Positions 41,843 to 50,562 of a stretch of 54,095 bases of DNA are shown piece by piece. Position numbers and translations under genes: made by a program. The stretch is taken from positions 1 through 54,095 of the forward strand of contig NZ_JAUYTS010000035.1 of NCBI RefSeq assembly GCF_030695085.1, written 5' to 3'. The stretch is from Falsiroseomonas sp. Lineage in GTDB: Bacteria > Pseudomonadota > Alphaproteobacteria > Acetobacterales > Acetobacteraceae. Positions within the stretch are counted from its first letter, which is position 1. Every line of letters starts with the position of its first letter. The notes under the pieces were generated by a model. The model ran no database searches and was not told where the DNA came from. It saw nothing but the letters and a program-made list of their open reading frames with translations.

Positions 41843-43446
41843 TCGGCTGGATGGACCATCTGGTGATCGCGCCGATCGTGGTGCCGATGCTGGCCGGGGC
41901 TGCGATGATCCTGGCCGGGGACCGCCGGCGGCGGCTGGTGGTGGGCATTGGCGGCGTTTCCCTGGCGCTGATCATGGCGCTGGCCATCGCGCTGCTGCTG
42001 CGGGCCCAGGTGCCGGAGGTTCGCATCTACCGGCTGGGCGACTGGCCCACGCTGTTCGGCATCGTGCTGGTGACGGACCGGCTTTCGGCGCTGATGCTGG
42101 TGCTGACCGCCTGCCTGGGGCTGGCCGCCTTCCTGTTCTCGCTAGCAAAATGGCAGCGCGCCGGGGTGTATTTCCACCCGCTGTTCCAGTTCCAGCTGAT
42201 GGGGCTGAACGGCGCCTTCCTGACCGGCGACCTGTTCAACCTTTTCGTCTTCTTCGAGGTGATGCTGGCGGCCTCCTACGGCATGGCGCTGCATGGCTCG
42301 GGCGTCGCGCGGGTGCGGGCGGGGCTGCACTACCTGACCATCAACCTCGTCGCATCGCTGCTGTTCCTGGTCGGTGTCTCCGTCGTCTATGGCATTGCCG
42401 GCACGCTCAACATGGCGGACCTCGCCGCGCGCATCCCGCTGGTGGCGGTGGAGGATCGCGGGCTGGTGGAGGCCGGGCTTGCCGTGATGGGGGTCGCCTT
42501 CCTCATCAAGGCGGCGATGTGGCCGCTCGGCTTCTGGCTGCCCGGCACCTATGCCGCCGCGGCCGCGCCGGCGGCGGCGATCCTGTCCATCCTCAGCAAG
42601 GTCGGCATCTACGCCATCCTGCGCGTCTGGCTGCTGCTGTTCGGGCCGGAAGCCGGGGCCTCGGCCGGCTTCGGCGCGGATTGGCTGCTGGTGGGCGGGC
42701 TGCTGACCATCGCCTTCGGCGGCATCGCCGTGCTGGCGACGCAGGATCTGCCGCGGCTGGCCGGCGCCAGCGTGCTGGTCTCCTCCGGCACGCTGCTGGC
42801 CGCCATCGGCACCGGACAGGCGGCGGTGACGGGCGGTGCCCTGTATTACCTGGCCGGCTCGGTGCTCGCGATCGGCGCGCTGTTCCTGCTGATCGAGCTG
42901 GCGGAGCGCGCGCGGGAGGTTGGCGCCGATGTGCTGGCCGTGACGCGGGAGGCGATGGGCCCCGGCGAGGAGGAGGAGGAGGCGGAGGCGGAGGAAACCG
43001 GCGTCGCCATCCCCGGCATCCTGGCGATCCTGGGCCTGAGCTTCATGGCCTGCGCGCTGCTGCTGGCCGGGCTGCCGCCGCTATCCGGCTTCCTGGCAAA
43101 ATTCGCCATCCTGTCGCCGCTGCTCGGCACCGCGCCGGCGCCGATCCCGACCACGACCTGGCTCCTGATGGTGGCGCTGATCCTGTCCGGCCTGGCGACG
43201 CTGATCGCCATGGCACGGGCGGGCATCGCGGTGTTCTGGGTGGGCCAGGCCAGCCGGGTGCCGCGGGTGCGGGTGGTGGAACTGGCGCCCGTGCTGCTGT
43301 TGCTGGCGCTGAGCGGGGCGCTGACCCTGGGGGGCGGGCCGGCGCTGGCCTATATGCAGGCGACGGCGGACCAGCTGCACGCGCCGGGCGATTATCTGCG
43401 TGCCGTGCTGGGCGCGCGGGCCGTGCTGACGGGGGGCACGCCATGA
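41839..43446 (+). CDS. mrpD: Mrp antiporter subunit D
   Basis: 535 residues, NuoM/N-like, from a GTG overlapping the mrpC stop (GTGA). Conserved LFNLFVFFEVMLAASYGM with the Glu of TM5, and FLIKAAMWPLGFWLPGTYAAA with the key Lys. Carries one of the antiporter-like proton channels of the complex. Unusual: a Glu-rich loop (about 375-392, PGEEEEEAEAEE) before the VAIPGILAILGLSFM helix, in a position usually short. Confidence 0.94.
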   Translation: MIGWMDHLVIAPIVVPMLAGAAMILAGDRRRRLVVGIGGVSLALIMALAIALLLRAQVPEVRIYRLGDWPTLFGIVLVTDRLSALMLVLTACLGLAAFLFSLAKWQRAGVYFHPLFQFQLMGLNGAFLTGDLFNLFVFFEVMLAASYGMALHGSGVARVRAGLHYLTINLVASLLFLVGVSVVYGIAGTLNMADLAARIPLVAVEDRGLVEAGLAVMGVAFLIKAAMWPLGFWLPGTYAAAAAPAAAILSILSKVGIYAILRVWLLLFGPEAGASAGFGADWLLVGGLLTIAFGGIAVLATQDLPRLAGASVLVSSGTLLAAIGTGQAAVTGGALYYLAGSVLAIGALFLLIELAERAREVGADVLAVTREAMGPGEEEEEAEAEETGVAIPGILAILGLSFMACALLLAGLPPLSGFLAKFAILSPLLGTAPAPIPTTTWLLMVALILSGLATLIAMARAGIAVFWVGQASRVPRVRVVELAPVLLLLALSGALTLGGGPALAYMQATADQLHAPGDYLRAVLGARAVLTGGTP

Positions 43447-43961
43447 GGCGCCTGCTGCCCTACCCGCTGCTGGCCGCGGCCCTGCTGCTGCTGTGGCTGC
43501 TGCTGCAGGAAAGCCTCTCGCCGGCCGCCTTCGTGCTCGGCTCCGTGCTGGCGGTGGCGTGCGGCTTCGTGTTCGTGGCGCTGCGGCTGCCGCGATCGGG
43601 CTCGCGTACGCTGGCGATGCGCTTCGCGCCCGGGCGGCTGATGGCGCTGGCCGCGCTGCTGCGGGATGTGGCGGTGGAGGTGCTGCGCTCCAACAACGCG
43701 GTGGCGCGCATCATCCTGCAACTGCCCGGCGCGCGCAGCGGACGGTCCGGCTTCGTGGTGATCCCGCTGGATATGCGCGACCCCTACGGCCTGGCGGCGC
43801 TGGCCTGCATCCTGACGGCAACCCCCGGCACGGTCTGGGTGGACTACAACGCCGCCCGCGGCACCATGCTGCTGCATGTGCTGGACATGATCGACGAGGA
43901 ACAGTGGGTTCGCATCGTCAAGGACAAGTGGGAGCGTCAATTGATGAACCTGTTCGAATGA
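43443..43961 (+). CDS. mrpE: Mrp antiporter subunit E
   Basis: 172 residues. Two N-terminal membrane helices, then the cytoplasmic MrpE domain with SGFVVIPLDMRDPYGLAALACILTATPGTVWVDY, where TATPGT is the family landmark. ATGA overlap with mrpD. Needed for complex assembly and activity in characterised Mrp systems. Confidence 0.94.
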   Translation: MRRLLPYPLLAAALLLLWLLLQESLSPAAFVLGSVLAVACGFVFVALRLPRSGSRTLAMRFAPGRLMALAALLRDVAVEVLRSNNAVARIILQLPGARSGRSGFVVIPLDMRDPYGLAALACILTATPGTVWVDYNAARGTMLLHVLDMIDEEQWVRIVKDKWERQLMNLFE

Positions 43962-44239
43962 GCGCGACCCTGCTGGGCTGGGCGGTGCTGGCGGCGCAGA
44001 TCATGCTGGCCGCGGCCATGGCCTGCCCGCTGTGGCGCGTGCTGCGCGGGCCGCGGGCGCAGGACCGGGTGCTGGCGCTGGACACGCTGTATGTGATCTC
44101 CGCCATGCTGCTGCTGGTCTTCGGCATCCGCACCGGCAGCACCCATTACTTCGAGGCGGCGCTGCTCATCACCCTGCTCGGCTTCGTCGCCACCGCGGCG
44201 CTGGCAAAGTTCCTGATGCGGGGCGAGGTGATCGAATGA
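43958..44239 (+). CDS. mrpF: Mrp antiporter subunit F
   Basis: 93 residues, three membrane helices. WRVLRGPRAQDRVLALDTLYVISAMLLLVFG is the MrpF landmark (RGP...DR..A.D). ATGA overlap with mrpE and with mrpG. Small membrane subunit of the Mrp complex. Confidence 0.94.
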   Translation: MSATLLGWAVLAAQIMLAAAMACPLWRVLRGPRAQDRVLALDTLYVISAMLLLVFGIRTGSTHYFEAALLITLLGFVATAALAKFLMRGEVIE

Positions 44240-44601
44240 TGGCGGCCGCCGACCTGCCGCTCTGGGCGGCCGTGCCGGTCGCGCTGCTGCTGCTGCTGGG
44301 GTCCGGCCTGGCGCTGATCGGCTCCATCGGCCTGATGCGCCTGGGCGGGTTCTATGACCGGGTGCACGCCCCGGCCGTGGTCAGCACGCTGGGCATCGGC
44401 AGCGTCCTGCTGGGCTCGATGCTGTATTTCTCCGTGCTGCAGACACGCTTCGTGCTGCATGAGATCCTGATCGGCGCCTTCGTCGTGCTGACCACGCCCG
44501 TCACGCTGATGCTGCTGACCCGCGCCGCGCTGTACCGCGACCGGCGCGACGGCAGCGACGAGGTGCCGCCCCTGCCGGATCCTCCGCCGCGGGATGAGTG
44601 A
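44236..44601 (+). CDS. mrpG: Mrp antiporter subunit G
   Basis: 121 residues, three membrane helices. IGLMRLGGFYDRVHAPAVVSTLGIG is the MrpG landmark (RLPDFYxRxHA..). ATG 44236 overlaps the mrpF stop; a second ATG follows at 44239. Last gene of the EIIA-mrp operon; a repeat pair and hairpin follow before the convergent ATPase. Confidence 0.94.
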   Translation: MMAAADLPLWAAVPVALLLLLGSGLALIGSIGLMRLGGFYDRVHAPAVVSTLGIGSVLLGSMLYFSVLQTRFVLHEILIGAFVVLTTPVTLMLLTRAALYRDRRDGSDEVPPLPDPPPRDE

Positions 44602-44630
44602 TAGCGGATCTCGCCGACCGCGGCCTACAC

Positions 44631-44673
44631 CTGCCTGCGGCGTGACTGGGGCCTGCCTGCGGCATGACTGGGG
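44631..44673. repeat. Tandem 21-bp direct repeat after mrpG
   Basis: Two copies of CTGCCTGCGGC(G/A)TGACTGGGG at 44631-44651 and 44653-44673, differing at one position, in the gap between mrpG and the convergent ATPase gene. Confidence 0.75.
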
Positions 44674-44675
44674 AA

Positions 44676-44691
44676 GGATCGGCCACGATCC
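44676..44691. terminator. Hairpin between mrpG and the P-type ATPase
   Basis: GGATCG-GCCA-CGATCC, a perfect 6-bp stem with a tetraloop in the 116-bp gap between convergent genes. Likely terminates one or both transcripts; no T-tract. Confidence 0.5.
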
Positions 44692-44717
44692 GCCGGGCAT
44701 GGCATCGGCCGCCGCGC

Positions 44718-47450
44718 TCAACCGCCCGTCAGCCGCAGCCGCAGGCGCTTCTCCGCCTCCACCACCAGCAGCAGCACAACACCGGTGCCCAGCACCAGCG
44801 CCGATTCCGTGACGCCCAGCGCCGTGCTCTGGAAGGCATTCTGCAGCCAGGGCAGATAGGTGAAGGCCAGCTGGGCCAGCACGATGGTCGAAAGCCCCAT
44901 CAGCACCGGCGGCGTGCCCAGCACGCCGCGCCAGGTCAGCGAGGTGCCATGCACGTAGCGGACGCTGAACAGATACGCGATGCCCATCACCACGATGGCG
45001 TTCACCACCATGGTCCGCGCCGTCTCGATCGGCAGGTCCCGGCTTTCGGCCCAGAAGAACACGCCGAAGGCGCCGCAGGCCATCAGGACCGAGGTGAGGA
45101 TGATCTGCCAGACCAGCACCCGCGTCAGCAACGGCTCCCCGCGCGGCCGTGGCGGGCGGGCCATGGTGCCCGGCTCGGTCGGCTCGAAGGCCAGCACGGT
45201 GCCGAGTGCGACGCTGGAGACCATGTTCACCCACAGGATCTGCACCGGCGTGATCGGCAGCACCATGCCCGCGAGGATCGCCGCGATGATGGTCAGCGCC
45301 TGCCCGCCATTGGTCGGCAGCGTCCAGCCGATGACCTTGCGGATGTTGTCATAGACCGTGCGGCCTTCACGCACCGCATGGACGATGGAGGCGAAATTGT
45401 CGTCGGCCAGCACCATGTCCGCCGCCTGCTTCGCGGCCTCCGTGCCCTTGGCGCCCATGGCGACGCCGACATCGGCGCGCTTCAGCGCCGGCGCGTCGTT
45501 CACGCCATCCCCGGTCATCGCCACGGTATGGCCCTCGGCCTGCAGCGCCATCACCAGGCGCAGCTTGTGTTCCGGCGTGGTCCTGGCGAAGACCGTGACA
45601 TGGCCCACGGCGCGGCGCAGCGCGGCCTCGTCCAGCGCCTCCACCTCCGCCCCGGTCAGCACTTCCGGCGCCTCGTCCAGGCCGAGCTGGCGGGCGATCT
45701 CACGCGCGGTGGCGGCATGGTCGCCGGTGATCATCACCACGCGGATGCCGGCGGCGCGTGCATCGCGCACCGCCGCCATCGCCTCCGGCCGCGGCGGGTC
45801 GATGAAGCCGATCAGGCCGAGCAGCCGCGGGCCGCCGGCCAGCGTCTCGGCCGAAAGCTGCACGGCGCCGGCGGGGGCGGCCAGGGCGGCGAAGCCCAGC
45901 ACGCGCTGGCCTTCCGCCGCCAGCGCCTCGGCCTGCGACGCCCAGGCGGCGCGGTCGAAATCCGGCGCATCGGCGCATAGTTCGAGAATGCGCTCCGGCG
46001 CGCCCTTCAGCAGGATGAGGTCGCCGCCATCCGGGTCCGGGTGCAGCGTCGCCATGTAGCGGTGCTGGCTGTCGAACGGAATTTCGTCCCGGCGCGGGCT
46101 GTTGCTGCGCTCGGCCTCGGCGTCGAGGCCCGCCTTGCGCGCCAGCACCACCAGGGCGCCTTCCATCGGGTCGCCCTCCACCCGCCAGGCGCCCTCGACC
46201 TCGCGCAGCTCGGCATCGTTGCACAGCAGCGCGGCGCGCAGCAGGTCGCGCAGCGCGGGGTCCGAATCATGCCGCAGGCTTGCGCCATCGCGCAGGATGT
46301 CGCCGCCCGGCTCGTAGCCGACGCCGGTGACGGCGAGCGCGCCGCCCGGCAGCAGCAGCGTCGTCGCCACCATCTCGTTGCGCGTCAGCGTGCCGGTCTT
46401 GTCGGTGCAGATCACGCCCACGGCACCGAGGGTTTCCACCGCCGGAAGCTGCCGGATGATGGCCCGGCGGCCGGCCATGCGCTGCACGCCGATCGCCAGC
46501 GTGATGGTCATGATGGCCGGCAGGCCTTCCGGAATGGCGGAGACCGCCATGCCGACCACGGCCATGAAGGCCTCCGTCGCCGGTTGCCCGCGCAGCAGCG
46601 TGGCGAAGCCGAACAGCAGCGCCGCGGCGGCCAGGACGGCGCCGGAGACCTGGCGCGCGAAACGCGCCATCTGCCGCAGCAGCGGCGTCTGCAACTGGTC
46701 CACCGCGCCCAGCATCGTGCTGATGCGGCCGAGTTCCGTCGCCGCGCCGGTCGCCACCGCCACGCCCGCGCCGCTGCCGGCGGCCACCAGCGTGCCGGAC
46801 CAGGCCATGGAACTGCGTTCGGCCAGTGCGGCGGAGGCCGGCGCGGCCTCGACACCCTTTTCCACCGGGACGGATTCGCCGGTCAGCGCGGCTTCCTCGA
46901 TCCGCAGGCTGCGGGCGCGCAGCAGGCGGAGGTCGGCCGGCACGCGGTCCCCGGCCTCCAGCAGCACGATGTCGCCGGGCACGATCTCCATTGCCGGCAC
47001 GCGCTGCCGGCGGCCATCGCGCTGGACCATGGCGCTGGGGTCGATCATGCCGCGAATGGCATCCATCGCGCGGGCCGCCTTGCCCTCCTGCACGAAGCCG
47101 ATCATCGCGTTCAGCACGACGACGGCCAGGATGACGGCGGCATCCAGCGCGTGCCCCAGCGCCAGGGACAGCGCGGCGGCGGCCAGCAGCACATAGATCA
47201 GCACGTCGTGGAACTGCCGTAGGAAGCGCAGCAGCGGGCCGGGGCCCTTGGCTTCCGGCAGCCGGTTCGGGCCGTACCGTTCCAGCCGCGCCGCGGCCTC
47301 CGCCGCCTTCAGGCCTTCGGCATCGGTCTCCAGCGCAGCGAGCACGGATTCGGGCGCCGCGGCGTGCGGCTGGTCTCCGGAAGGTGCGGGGGGCGTGGTG
47401 GCGGCCAAAGGGTGACGCTCCTCGAACTCTGGACGGCGAACGGATCGCAT
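44718..47450 (-). CDS. P2-type cation-transporting ATPase
   Basis: 910 residues. All P-type motifs: TGES (190-193), DKTGT with phosphorylated Asp350, KGAPE, and TGDGVNDAPALKRADVG. M4 has AIPEGLPA (307-311) as in P2A Ca2+ pumps. But M5 reads LPTNGGQALTI and M6 LWVNMVSSVALGTVLAFEP, replacing the acidic Ca2+ ligands of SERCA (Glu771, Asp800) with Gln and Ser. So Ca2+ is not assured; Na+, K+ or another cation is possible. Start ATG 47450; the longer frame has no support. Convergent with the Mrp operon. Confidence 0.9.
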   Translation of the reverse strand: MRSVRRPEFEERHPLAATTPPAPSGDQPHAAAPESVLAALETDAEGLKAAEAAARLERYGPNRLPEAKGPGPLLRFLRQFHDVLIYVLLAAAALSLALGHALDAAVILAVVVLNAMIGFVQEGKAARAMDAIRGMIDPSAMVQRDGRRQRVPAMEIVPGDIVLLEAGDRVPADLRLLRARSLRIEEAALTGESVPVEKGVEAAPASAALAERSSMAWSGTLVAAGSGAGVAVATGAATELGRISTMLGAVDQLQTPLLRQMARFARQVSGAVLAAAALLFGFATLLRGQPATEAFMAVVGMAVSAIPEGLPAIMTITLAIGVQRMAGRRAIIRQLPAVETLGAVGVICTDKTGTLTRNEMVATTLLLPGGALAVTGVGYEPGGDILRDGASLRHDSDPALRDLLRAALLCNDAELREVEGAWRVEGDPMEGALVVLARKAGLDAEAERSNSPRRDEIPFDSQHRYMATLHPDPDGGDLILLKGAPERILELCADAPDFDRAAWASQAEALAAEGQRVLGFAALAAPAGAVQLSAETLAGGPRLLGLIGFIDPPRPEAMAAVRDARAAGIRVVMITGDHAATAREIARQLGLDEAPEVLTGAEVEALDEAALRRAVGHVTVFARTTPEHKLRLVMALQAEGHTVAMTGDGVNDAPALKRADVGVAMGAKGTEAAKQAADMVLADDNFASIVHAVREGRTVYDNIRKVIGWTLPTNGGQALTIIAAILAGMVLPITPVQILWVNMVSSVALGTVLAFEPTEPGTMARPPRPRGEPLLTRVLVWQIILTSVLMACGAFGVFFWAESRDLPIETARTMVVNAIVVMGIAYLFSVRYVHGTSLTWRGVLGTPPVLMGLSTIVLAQLAFTYLPWLQNAFQSTALGVTESALVLGTGVVLLLVVEAEKRLRLRLTGG

Positions 47451-47544
47451 GATGCGGCCTGCACCGCCAGCGCCACCGGATCCATGTCGCCGGCGGCGGC
47501 GGGGGCTTCTTGCCGCCGCGGGTGCCGCGCCATAAGCTTTGCAC

Positions 47545-49821
47545 ATGGCGTTCGATGTTCTTCCCGGCCTCGGCCAACCGCTGCGCCGGCTGGAGGATCC
47601 GCGGCTGCTGACCGGCGGCGGGCGCTTCACCACGGATATCGCCGCCCCCAGCGCGCTGCATGCCGTGTTCGTGCGATCCCCACACGCGCATGCGCGCATC
47701 CTCGGCGTGCAGGCCGCCGCCGCGCGGGCGCTGCCGGGCGTGGTGGCGGTGTTCACGGCCGCCGAGGTGGCCGGCCTCGGCCACAACCCCGCGGTAACGG
47801 AAATCCGCGACACCGCCGGCACCCGCCATATCGAGCCGCCGCGCCTGCCCATTCCGGCGGATCGCGTGCGCCATGTGGGTGAGATCGTCGCCATGGTGGT
47901 GGCCGAGTCCGCCCATGCGGCACGTGATGGGGCGGAGGCGGTGATGGTCGATTACGACCCGCTGCCCGCCGTGGTGCGCGGCGATGATGCGCTGGCCCCC
48001 GGCGCGCCGCTGCTGCATGCGGCGGCGCCGGGCAATCTGTGCTGCGACTGGCAGAAGGGCGATGCGGATGCCGTGGCGGCCGCCTTCGCCGGCGCGGCGC
48101 AGGTGGCCCGCGTGACCTACCGGTCGCCGCGCATCCTGGCCGGCTATCTGGAAACCCGTGCCGCCCTGGCGCAGTGGCAGGATGGGCGCGTCACGCTGAC
48201 CACGCCATCGCAGGGCGTGCATCTGCTGCATCGCATGCTGTGCGACCACATCCTTCACTGGCCGCGGGAGAGGCTGCGCGTGGTGACGCCGGATGTCGGC
48301 GGCGGCTTCGGCCCGAAGCTGCCGCCCTATCCGGAACAGGCGCTGGCCTGCTTCGCCGCCTGGGACCTGCGCCGCGACGTGCGCTGGGTGCAAGACCGCA
48401 GCGAGCACCATCTGGCGGATACCCATGCGCGGGACCTGGTGGCGGAAGCCTCCCTGGCATTGGATGCCGAAGGCCGCTTTCTGGCGGTGCGGGTGGAGGG
48501 CGTGGCGAATTTCGGCGCCTATGTCTCCACCGTGAACCCCACCATCCCGACCGGCGGCATGGCGAAGGTGCTCGGCGGGCTTTACGACATTCCCGCCATG
48601 CACATCGCCCTGCGCTGCGCCTTCAGCAACACCGCCCCGGTGGATGCGGTGCGTGGCGCCGGCAAGCCGGAGGCACTGTTGCTGCTGGAGCGCGTGGTGG
48701 ATGTGGCGGCGCGCGAATCCGGGCGCGACCCGGTGGCGCTGCGCCGGCTGAACCTGCTGCCGCGCGGCGCCTACCCGTATCGCACCGCGCTCGGCTATCG
48801 CTACGACAGCGGCGACCCGGCTTCGCTGCTGGATGCCGTGCTGGCATTGGGCGATGCGCCCGGCTTCGCGGCGCGGCGTGCGGATTCCGCCGCGCGCGGG
48901 CTGCGCCGGGGGCGCGGCGTGGCCTGCCATCTGCATGGCTCGGGCGGCTGGGGCGATGAGACCTCCCTCGTCGAGGTGCAGGCCGATGGCCGCATCACCG
49001 CGCGCACCGGCACGCAGAGCCAGGGGCAGGGCCATGCCACGGCCTATGCCCAGCTCCTCGCCGCCGCCTTCGGCGTGCCAGCCACGCAGATCGAGATCAT
49101 CCAGGGCGACAGCGACCGCATTCCGCGCGGCGGCGGCACCGGCGGGTCCTCCTCCACCATCATCTCCGGCACCACCTTTGCCAGTGCCGCGCAGGCGGCG
49201 ATCGAGAGCGGCCTGCCGATGGCGGCGGAGATGCTGGAAGCCGCGGTGGTCGACGTTGCCTGGCACAACGGCGCCTATGAAATCGCCGGCACCGATCGAC
49301 GCGTGACACTGACCCAGGTCGCCGCGCGCCAGGGCGGGCTGCGCGGCCAGGCGGATTTCGCCGAGACGGTGGAAACCTGGCCCGCCGGCATCGCGATCTG
49401 CGAGGTGGAGGTGGACCCGGAGACCGGCCAGGTGGTGCTGGACCGCTTCGCCGCCGCCATCGATGCCGGCACTGTGGTCAACCCGGTGCTGCTGGCCGGC
49501 CAGTTGCAGGGCGGCTGGGCCGCCGGCATCGGCCAGGCGCTGTCGGAGGATGCGGTGTATGACGCCGACGGCCAGATGCTGGCCGCGACGCTGATGGACT
49601 ACGCCATGCCGCGCGCGGCGGAACTGCCGGATTTCCGGCATGCGGTGCTGCCGGTGCCCTCGCCCAATAACAGCCTCGGCATCAAGGGCGTCGGCGAATT
49701 GCCGACCAATGGCGCCCCGGCGGCGCTGGCCAATGCGGTGGCGGATGCCTTGGATGGCGCGCATGTGGAACTGCCGATGACGCCGCAGCGCGTCTGGCGG
49801 GCGCTGCATCCGGCTTCCTGA
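47545..49821 (+). CDS. Xanthine dehydrogenase family molybdopterin-binding subunit
   Basis: 758 residues from ATG 47545. Large-subunit features of the xanthine oxidase/CoxL family: PLRRLEDPRLLTGGGRFTTDI, HAVFVRSPHAHARI, DVGGGFGPKLPPYPEQ (first Mo-cofactor loop), VRGAGKPEA, TGTQSQGQGHATAYAQL and the catalytic Glu in GIKGVGELPTNG. Hydroxylates an aldehyde, aromatic heterocycle or similar using water. The FeS and FAD subunits normally encoded beside it are absent, so it is an orphan here. No CO-dehydrogenase CSFR loop, so CO is not the substrate. Divergent from the ATPase. Confidence 0.9.
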   Translation: MAFDVLPGLGQPLRRLEDPRLLTGGGRFTTDIAAPSALHAVFVRSPHAHARILGVQAAAARALPGVVAVFTAAEVAGLGHNPAVTEIRDTAGTRHIEPPRLPIPADRVRHVGEIVAMVVAESAHAARDGAEAVMVDYDPLPAVVRGDDALAPGAPLLHAAAPGNLCCDWQKGDADAVAAAFAGAAQVARVTYRSPRILAGYLETRAALAQWQDGRVTLTTPSQGVHLLHRMLCDHILHWPRERLRVVTPDVGGGFGPKLPPYPEQALACFAAWDLRRDVRWVQDRSEHHLADTHARDLVAEASLALDAEGRFLAVRVEGVANFGAYVSTVNPTIPTGGMAKVLGGLYDIPAMHIALRCAFSNTAPVDAVRGAGKPEALLLLERVVDVAARESGRDPVALRRLNLLPRGAYPYRTALGYRYDSGDPASLLDAVLALGDAPGFAARRADSAARGLRRGRGVACHLHGSGGWGDETSLVEVQADGRITARTGTQSQGQGHATAYAQLLAAAFGVPATQIEIIQGDSDRIPRGGGTGGSSSTIISGTTFASAAQAAIESGLPMAAEMLEAAVVDVAWHNGAYEIAGTDRRVTLTQVAARQGGLRGQADFAETVETWPAGIAICEVEVDPETGQVVLDRFAAAIDAGTVVNPVLLAGQLQGGWAAGIGQALSEDAVYDADGQMLAATLMDYAMPRAAELPDFRHAVLPVPSPNNSLGIKGVGELPTNGAPAALANAVADALDGAHVELPMTPQRVWRALHPAS

Positions 49822-49830
49822 GACGGCACG

Positions 49831-50514
49831 TCAGGGCGGATCGTGCCCCAGGCGGACCCGCGTTGCCGCGGCATGCGCCAGCCGCGTCGGCTCCGGCAAA
49901 CGCCGGCCACGGCCGAGCGCCACCACCCAGGCCAGCGCGGTGGGCAGCGAGACGCGATGGCCGATGGAGACATAGACCGGGTTGGCACCGCGCCGGGTCC
50001 GCAGCGCGATGCCGATGATGCGCCCCTGCCAGACCAGCGGCGCCTGCGCGCCCGCCATATCGGGCAGGTCGCCCTGCACCGTGCCGACGAGGATGGATTT
50101 CGCCACGCCGATGGTCGGCACATCCAGTGTCACGCCCAGCAGGCAGGCGACGCCAAGGCTGCGCGGATGCGCCAGGCCATGCCCATCCACCAGGATCAGG
50201 TCCGGCCGCCGGGGCAGCTTCGCGAAAGCCTCGGCCAGCGGCGGCACTTCGCGGAAGCCGAGCAGCCCCGGCACATAGGGCAGGCCGCCGCTGCGCGTGG
50301 CGCCGGCCTCCCCGAGCGCGGCTAGGTTTTCCGCATCCAGCGCGACCATGGCGGCATGGACCGTGCGCGTCGGGTCGAAGCGCAGCGTACTGGCATCCGC
50401 CCCGGCCACCACGCGGACCGGCCCGATTTCGTCCTGCGGCACCACGCGGGCGGCGAGTTCGGGTTGCAGCAGGCGGGCGGCGGCGGCGGTGGCGGGAAAG
50501 TCGGCCAGATGCAT
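49831..50514 (-). CDS. nfi: Endonuclease V
   Basis: 227 residues from ATG 50514. Catalytic acids align with the family: Asp40 (VAGADAS), Glu88 (PGLLGFRE) and Asp109 in the hallmark DGHGLAHPRSLGVACLLG, plus VAKSIL. Endonuclease V nicks DNA near deoxyinosine (or RNA at inosine) after adenine deamination. The stop is 9 bp from the convergent molybdo-subunit gene; downstream of the zinc SBP by 48 bp on the same strand. Confidence 0.93.
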   Translation of the reverse strand: MHLADFPATAAAARLLQPELAARVVPQDEIGPVRVVAGADASTLRFDPTRTVHAAMVALDAENLAALGEAGATRSGGLPYVPGLLGFREVPPLAEAFAKLPRRPDLILVDGHGLAHPRSLGVACLLGVTLDVPTIGVAKSILVGTVQGDLPDMAGAQAPLVWQGRIIGIALRTRRGANPVYVSIGHRVSLPTALAWVVALGRGRRLPEPTRLAHAAATRVRLGHDPP

Positions 50515-50562
50515 GGGTGGCAATCTGGCAGGCGGCCCCGATGGGCGATAGGCGCCCTGGCC

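Noticed and set aside
46267..49809. 1180-codon open frame on the minus strand
   Set aside because: It runs antisense through the molybdo-subunit gene and out of frame through the ATPase gene. No coherent domain; a shadow frame.
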